From Acanthopleura granulata (Eukaryota > Mollusca > Polyplacophora > Chitonida > Chitonidae), in contig JABBOT010000004.1 in the NCBI GenBank assembly GCA_016165875.1, forward strand, positions 6,393,351 to 6,457,350: a stretch of DNA of 64,000 nt, written 5' to 3'. Under the pieces are notes generated by a model. The model ran no database searches. It was not told the DNA's origin and saw nothing but the letters and a program-made list of their open reading frames with translations. This document shows positions 63,922-64,000 of the stretch, one piece after another; positions within the stretch are counted from its first letter, which is position 1; each line of letters begins with the position of its first letter. The translations under genes and the position numbers were made by a program.

Positions 63922-64000
63922 GTAAAAATAACTTTGAGCAACATTTTATAATCTGTTCCATCTATCTGAAGCTCTACTAGAGTAAACTCGATTTTCCATT

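Overview
The window looks like animal nuclear DNA, most likely from a mollusc or a related lophotrochozoan. It is AT-rich, and almost all of it lacks open frames longer than chance allows. The one well-supported gene is split into short exons with GT-AG introns. The region also carries several tRNA-derived SINEs of the kind common in molluscan genomes. The organism call is an inference from the SINEs and gene structure, not from a diagnostic protein.

Positions 1 to about 56,850 form a gene-poor stretch. I see no convincing protein-coding gene there; the two longest open frames are about 140 codons and unremarkable. It holds five copies of one tRNA-derived SINE family, one copy of a second family, a pair of related dispersed repeats (about 2.7-3.2 kb and 11.3-11.8 kb), fold-back elements, a 32-bp minisatellite, a second minisatellite of roughly 42-48 bp, simple repeats, and scattered GC-richer islands that could be regulatory elements or isolated exons.

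Positions about 56,860 to 63,593 hold one multi-exon gene on the minus strand. Thirteen exons, read from 63,593 down to 57,909, join with consistent splice phases into a 787-residue protein with no stop at any junction. The protein has no visible signal peptide or membrane segment. Its N-terminal half is basic and partly Cys-rich, with short stretches that weakly recall CABIT modules. Its middle weakly recalls a SEFIR/TIR-type fold. One large exon encodes about 14 copies of an eight-residue Q/E/A-rich repeat. An optional exon and an alternative last exon suggest alternative splicing. I cannot name the protein. A 230-240 bp duplicated sequence lies on both sides of exons 1 and 2, and a SINE lies just beyond the gene's 3' end.
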